Assembly: GCF_008124835.1 (NCBI RefSeq)
Contig: NZ_VNHW01000006.1
Span: forward strand, 1-64,000
From: Blastococcus xanthinilyticus
GTDB taxonomy: Bacteria; Actinomycetota; Actinomycetes; Mycobacteriales; Geodermatophilaceae
Length of the DNA: 64,000 nt
Direction: 5' to 3'
The notes below the pieces were generated by a model. It saw only the letters and a list, made by a program, of their open reading frames with translations. It was not told where the DNA came from and searched no databases. Both the position numbers and the translations under genes were made by a program. Below, piece after piece: positions 59,855 through 64,000 of this stretch. How positions within the stretch are numbered: the first letter of the stretch is position 1; every line of letters begins with the position of its first letter.

Positions 59855-62554
59855 TCAGGACCCGGCGCGCGCACCGCCGAGCGCGGCCCGGCCGGCCTCC
59901 AGCCGCGCCACCGGCACCCGGAACGGCGAGCAGGAGACGTAGTCCAGCCCCACCTCGTGGAAGAAGTGCACCGAGTCGGGGTCGCCGCCGTGCTCGCCGC
60001 AGATGCCGAGCTTGAGGTCCGGCCGCGCCTGCCGGCCGTTCTCCACGCCGATGCGGACCAGCTCCCCCACCCCCTCGCGGTCCAGCGACTCGAACGGCGA
60101 GATGCCGAAGATGCCCTTGTCCAGGTACTGGTGGAAGAAGGCCGCCTCCACGTCGTCGCGGGAGAAGCCCCACGTCATCTGGGTGAGGTCGTTGGTGCCG
60201 AAGGAGAAGAACTCCGCCGACCCGGCGATCTCCCCCGCCGTCAGCGCGGCCCGCGGCACCTCGATCATCGTGCCGATCAGCGGCGCGACGTCGATGCCGC
60301 ACTCCTCGCACACCTCGGCGAGCACCCGCTCGGACTCCTCGCGGATCGCCTCCAGCTCCTGCACGGCGCCGACCAGCGGGATCATGATCTCCGGCCGCGG
60401 ATCACCGCCGGCGCGCTTGCGCTCGCACGCGGCCTCGGCGATCGCCCGCACCTGCATGGCGAACAGGCCCGGGACGACGAGGCCCAGCCGTACCCCGCGC
60501 AGCCCCAGCATCGGGTTGGACTCGTGCATGCCGCGCACCGCGGCCAGCAGCCGCAGGTTGCCCTCGTCGGGCTCCCCGCGCTCCTCGGCCAGGGCCACCC
60601 GCACCGAGAGCTCGGTGAGGTCGGGCAGGAACTCGTGCAGCGGCGGGTCGAGCAGCCGGACGGTCACCGGCAGCCCGTCCATCGCCTCGAAGATCTCCAG
60701 GAAGTCCTGCTTCTGCAGCGGCTCGAGGGCGTCGAGGGCCGCCTGCCGTTCCGCGTCGCCGTCGGCCAGGATCAGCTTCTCCACCAGCTGCCGCCGGTCG
60801 CCGAGGAACATGTGCTCGGTGCGGCACAGCCCGATGCCGCGCGCGCCGAAGCGGCGGGCGCGGGCGGCGTCCTCGGGGGTGTCGGCGTTGGTGCGCACGT
60901 CGAGCCGCCGCGACTCGTCGGCGTGGGTGAGGATCCGGTGCACGCTGCGCACGAGGTCGTCGGCGTCGTCGGACTCCGGGTCGATCTCCCCCTCGAAGTA
61001 GCGGACGACCGACGACGGCTCCACCGGTACCTCGCCCAGCCACACCCGGCCGGTGGAGCCGTCGATGGAGATGACGTCGCCCTCGTTGACCACCGTGCCG
61101 TCGGGGGCGGTGAACCGCCGGTTCCGGGTGTCGACCTGGAGCTCCTCGGCCCCGCAGACGCAGGTCTTGCCCATGCCGCGGGCGACGACGGCGGCGTGCG
61201 AGGTCTTGCCGCCCCGGCTGGTGAGCACGCCCTCCGCGGCGATCATCCCGGAGAGGTCGTCGGGGTTGGTCTCGCGGCGGACGAGGACCACCTTCTCCCC
61301 CCGCTGCACCCACGTGGCGGCGGCCTCGGAGGTGAAGACCGCCTTGCCGACCGCCGCACCGGGCGAGGCGTTCATCCCCTGGGTCAGCTGGGTGGCGTTC
61401 CCGCCGGAGACGAACCGCGGGAACATCAGCTGGCCGAGCTGGTCGCCGGTGACCCGGCGGACCGCCTCGTCCATGTCGATGAGCCCCTCGTCGACCAGCT
61501 GGGTGGCGATGACGAAGGCGGCGCCCGCGGTGCGCTTGCCCACCCGGGTCTGCAGCATCCAGAGCTTGTTCCGCTCGATGGTGAACTCGATGTCGCACAG
61601 GTCGCGGTAGTGCGCCTCCAGCCGGGCCATCGTCGCCATCAGCTCGTCGTAGGCGCCCGCGTCGATCCGCTCGAGGTCGGCCAGGGGCACGGTGTTGCGG
61701 ATGCCGGCGACGACGTCCTCGCCCTGAGCGTTCTGCAGGTAGTCGCCGTAGACGCCCTGCGCCCCGCTGCCCGGGTCGCGGGTGAACGCCACCCCGGTGC
61801 CGGAGTCCGCCCCCAGGTTGCCGAAGACCATCGAGCAGACGTTGACGGCGGTGCCGGCGTCGCCGGGGATCCGCTCGCGCCGCCGGTAGATGATCGCCCG
61901 GTCGGAGTTCCACGAGTCGAAGACGGCGTTGATCGCCATGTCCATCTGCTCGCGCGGGTCCTGCGGGAAGTCCGCGCCGGTGTGCTCCCGGACGATCGCC
62001 TCGAACCGGCCGACGACGTCGCGCAGGTGCTCGGCGTCCAGGTCGAGGTCGGACTCGGTGCCCTGCTCCCGCTTGGCCTCGTCGAGGGCCTCGTCGAACA
62101 GCTCGCCGTCGATGCCCAGGACGGTCTTGCCGAACATCTGGATCAGCCGGCGGTAGGAGTCCCAGGCGAAGCGCTCGCTGCCGGACTGGGCGGCCAGGCC
62201 CTGCACCGAGTCGTCGTTGAGCCCGACGTTCAGGACGGTCTCCATCATCCCGGGCATCGAGGCCGCGGCACCGGAGCGGACCGACACCAGCAGCGGGTCT
62301 GCCGGGTCGCCGAGGGTCTTGCCCATCGACTTCTCCAGCGCCTGCAGGTGCTCGGTGACCTGCGCGTCGAGCTCCTCCGGCGTCCTGCCGTGCTCCAGGT
62401 AGTGCCGGCACGCGTCGGTGGTGATGGTGAACCCGGGCGGCACCGGCAGCCCCAGGTTGGTCATCTCCGCCAGGTTGGCGCCCTTGCCGCCCAGCAGGTC
62501 CTTCTGGTCCTTGCTGCCCTCGCTGAAGTCGTAGATCCACTTTCCGCCGGCCAT
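59855..62554 (-). CDS. ppdK: Pyruvate phosphate dikinase
   Basis: The 899-residue enzyme interconverts pyruvate, ATP and phosphate with phosphoenolpyruvate, AMP and pyrophosphate. The N-terminal nucleotide-binding domain starts GGKGANLAEMTNLGLPVP, the phospho-His site is GGKTSHAAVVARGMGKTCVC (about residue 450) and the C-terminal PEP/pyruvate barrel includes GICGEHGGDPDSVHFF. The length is typical. It is convergent with aztC. The 170-bp stretch upstream (62555-62724) contains no further gene. Confidence 0.96.
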   Translation of the reverse strand: MAGGKWIYDFSEGSKDQKDLLGGKGANLAEMTNLGLPVPPGFTITTDACRHYLEHGRTPEELDAQVTEHLQALEKSMGKTLGDPADPLLVSVRSGAAASMPGMMETVLNVGLNDDSVQGLAAQSGSERFAWDSYRRLIQMFGKTVLGIDGELFDEALDEAKREQGTESDLDLDAEHLRDVVGRFEAIVREHTGADFPQDPREQMDMAINAVFDSWNSDRAIIYRRRERIPGDAGTAVNVCSMVFGNLGADSGTGVAFTRDPGSGAQGVYGDYLQNAQGEDVVAGIRNTVPLADLERIDAGAYDELMATMARLEAHYRDLCDIEFTIERNKLWMLQTRVGKRTAGAAFVIATQLVDEGLIDMDEAVRRVTGDQLGQLMFPRFVSGGNATQLTQGMNASPGAAVGKAVFTSEAAATWVQRGEKVVLVRRETNPDDLSGMIAAEGVLTSRGGKTSHAAVVARGMGKTCVCGAEELQVDTRNRRFTAPDGTVVNEGDVISIDGSTGRVWLGEVPVEPSSVVRYFEGEIDPESDDADDLVRSVHRILTHADESRRLDVRTNADTPEDAARARRFGARGIGLCRTEHMFLGDRRQLVEKLILADGDAERQAALDALEPLQKQDFLEIFEAMDGLPVTVRLLDPPLHEFLPDLTELSVRVALAEERGEPDEGNLRLLAAVRGMHESNPMLGLRGVRLGLVVPGLFAMQVRAIAEAACERKRAGGDPRPEIMIPLVGAVQELEAIREESERVLAEVCEECGIDVAPLIGTMIEVPRAALTAGEIAGSAEFFSFGTNDLTQMTWGFSRDDVEAAFFHQYLDKGIFGISPFESLDREGVGELVRIGVENGRQARPDLKLGICGEHGGDPDSVHFFHEVGLDYVSCSPFRVPVARLEAGRAALGGARAGS

Positions 62555-62724
62555 CCCGCACCTCCGCGCTCGTCAGCCCCTGGCGGGCACGTCCGTCCAA
62601 CAGACAGTGCCGCGCGGAGCAGACGTCCTAAACGTCCACCCCGGCGGCGTCCGTCGATGGTGGCGGAGACCGGCGGTGAGCGCGAGCCCTGGTGCGGGTG
62701 ACAGCGACCACCCGGCGTGGCGGG

Positions 62725-63165
62725 TCAGACCCGGCCGCAGACCCGCGGGCCGTCCTCGTTGATCACGGCGAACCGATCGGTCTGGCCGTCGTCCCAGCGC
62801 ACGGTGACCTGCTGCACCCGGGCGCCGGCGGTCTCGTCGTCGGTCACGCCGGTCACCTCCGGCTCGCCCGGGCGCAGGAAGAGCTCCACCATCTCCTCCT
62901 CGGCGACCTGCTCCCGCTCGTCCTCGCACAGCAGCTGGTGGGCGGTCTCGGTGTCGCCGGCGGCGAGCGCGGCGAAGAAGACCCCGGTCACCTCGGTCGC
63001 CTGCTCGCCCGGCGAGCCCTTGACCACCGGCAGCAGGACGGCGAAGAGCACCGCGGCGAGCACGGTGCCGGCGAGGATCAGGACCATCAGCTTGCCGCTG
63101 CGGCGGGGCGCGCCGGTGTGCAGCGGCGCCGGGTCGTCGTCGTAGAGGAAGGGGCCGGTGCTCAT
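62725..63165 (-). CDS. Small single-pass membrane protein, unknown
   Basis: The 146-residue protein has a cytoplasmic start, one membrane helix (LMVLILAGTVLAAVLFAVLL) and an extracellular domain (AGDTETAHQLLCEDEREQVA, CGRV at the end) with the NTF2-like/DUF4878 pattern seen in many small actinobacterial proteins. A possible disulfide joins the two cysteines. Its ATG is chosen; the frame extends to 63582 in the shadow of the neighbouring dus gene. Function unknown. Confidence 0.75.
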   Translation of the reverse strand: MSTGPFLYDDDPAPLHTGAPRRSGKLMVLILAGTVLAAVLFAVLLPVVKGSPGEQATEVTGVFFAALAAGDTETAHQLLCEDEREQVAEEEMVELFLRPGEPEVTGVTDDETAGARVQQVTVRWDDGQTDRFAVINEDGPRVCGRV

Positions 63166-63187
63166 GGCTCGACTCCGGTGGGGACGG

Positions 63188-64000
63188 TCATCCGCCGCTC
63201 GTCTCCAGTTCAGCGCCCACGGGGGGCCGGGGGTCGTCGCGGTCGGTGAGCCAGCCCTCGGGCAGGGCGACCGGCCGCCGGGCGGTGGTGCGCCCGCGCG
63301 GCGCCCCGAGGACGGCGGTCGGGTACGGCTGGTCGGGGATGCCGGCGAGCAGCTCGGCGAGCTCGTCGAGGCCGCTGACCATCGCCAGCGCCCGCCGCAC
63401 GTCACCGCCCACCGAGAAGCCCTTGAGGTACCAGGCCACGTGCTTGCGGAAGTCGCTGCAGCCGTGCCGCTCGCCGTGCTCGGCGGCCAGCAGCGTGGCG
63501 TGCCGGTGCATGATCGCGGCGACCTCGCCAAAGGTGGGCAGCGCCCGGCGGCTCTCGCCGGCGAACGCGGCGGCGAGGTCACCGAACAGCCAGGGGCGGC
63601 CCAGGCAGCCGCGGCCGATGACCACGCCCGCGCAACCGGTCTCGGCGACCATGCGCAGCGCGTCGTCGGCCTCCCAGATGTCGCCGTTGCCGAGCACCGG
63701 GATGTCGACCGCCTCCACGAGCCGGGCGATCGGCGCCCAGTCGGCGGAGCCGCTGTAGAGCTGGTCGGCGGTGCGGCCGTGCAGCGTGATCGCCGCGGCG
63801 CCCTCGTCCTGGGCGATCCGGCCGGCGTCGAGGTAGGTGACGTGGTCGGCGTCGATGCCGATGCGGGTCTTGATGGTGACCGGGACGTCGCGAGCCGCCC
63901 GCACCGCCGCGCGGACGATGTTCTGCAGCAGCACGCGGCGCCACGGCAGCGCGGAGCCGCCGCCCTTGCGGGTCACCTTGGGCACCGGGCAGCCGAAGTT
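63188..64000 (-). CDS. dusB: tRNA-dihydrouridine synthase, 3' part (cut by window end)
   Basis: The visible 270 residues belong to a Dus enzyme reducing uridines in tRNA with FMN. The signature NFGCPVPKVTRKGGGSALPW (runs off the end), then VTIKTRIGIDADHVTY, ITLHGRTADQLYSGSADW and PVLGNGDIWEADDAL with GVVIGRGCLGRPWLFGD for the FMN phosphate are clear. The catalytic Cys is in NFGCP. Symbol dusB follows the actinobacterial usage. The 5' end is beyond 64000. Confidence 0.92.
   Translation of the reverse strand, partial: NFGCPVPKVTRKGGGSALPWRRVLLQNIVRAAVRAARDVPVTIKTRIGIDADHVTYLDAGRIAQDEGAAAITLHGRTADQLYSGSADWAPIARLVEAVDIPVLGNGDIWEADDALRMVAETGCAGVVIGRGCLGRPWLFGDLAAAFAGESRRALPTFGEVAAIMHRHATLLAAEHGERHGCSDFRKHVAWYLKGFSVGGDVRRALAMVSGLDELAELLAGIPDQPYPTAVLGAPRGRTTARRPVALPEGWLTDRDDPRPPVGAELETSGG

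Noticed and set aside
1-64000. CRISPR arrays and insertion sequences
   Set aside because: No regular repeat-spacer pattern and no transposase reading frame with recognisable motifs was seen.

Overview
The window is high-GC DNA with dense, stop-start-overlapping operons typical of an actinobacterium. The chromosomal genes at the right (dnaG, ppdK, a dus gene, an aztD/aztC zinc pair with a Zur-like box) and the SCO6880-type conjugation genes fit a Geodermatophilaceae-like host. That placement is an inference, not something the sequence proves.

Positions 1 to about 53,490 look like most of a large integrative and conjugative element (ICE) inserted at the 3' end of a tRNA-Asn gene (53492-53564, minus strand). 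The integrase (52131-53381) and a MerR-type excisionase (51872-52075) sit next to the tRNA; the other end lies left of the window. From left to right the element carries: (i) a 1,870-residue MobF relaxase/RecD-like helicase/TOPRIM primase fusion; (ii) a lower-GC three-gene operon resembling an ABC-three-component (ABC-3C) conflict system (nuclease effector, middle component, SMC-like ATPase), 6055-9868; (iii) a 13-gene minus-strand type IV secretion operon (23838 down to 10711) holding a sigma-like regulator, a ParA-like protein, a pilin-like protein, VirB8-, VirB6-, SCO6880-, VirB4-, VirB1/M23- and VirD4-like proteins; (iv) a divergent pair of a HEPN/DUF4209-like protein and a SIR2 protein with a GAF-like tail (24027-27646), probably a second defence module; (v) two tiny proteins sharing a repeated motif, and an ECF-like sigma operon; (vi) a complete Tad/Flp pilus operon (40899 down to 29567) with its own prepilin peptidase, encoded divergently; (vii) a metal-resistance and thiol-redox island (43267-51696) with CadD, two CDF transporters, CopC/CopD, two ArsR sensors, and DsbA, VKOR, TlpA and CcdA proteins.

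The conjugation genes should act together. The relaxase nicks and carries the DNA, VirD4 (apparently split into a membrane gene and an ATPase gene) delivers it, and VirB4/SCO6880/VirB6/VirB8 form the channel. The M23/VirB1 protein opens peptidoglycan. The Tad pilus could hold mating cells together, although that role is inferred. Copies of TGTCACCC/GGGTGACA cluster upstream of and inside the T4SS operon, and related half-sites lie about 94 bp upstream of the Tad operon, which suggests one regulator for both.

Right of the tRNA the chromosome resumes: a YtxH-like protein, two conserved actinobacterial proteins, dnaG, a YdcF-family protein, aztD-aztC, ppdK, a small membrane protein and the 3' part of a dus gene cut by the window end.
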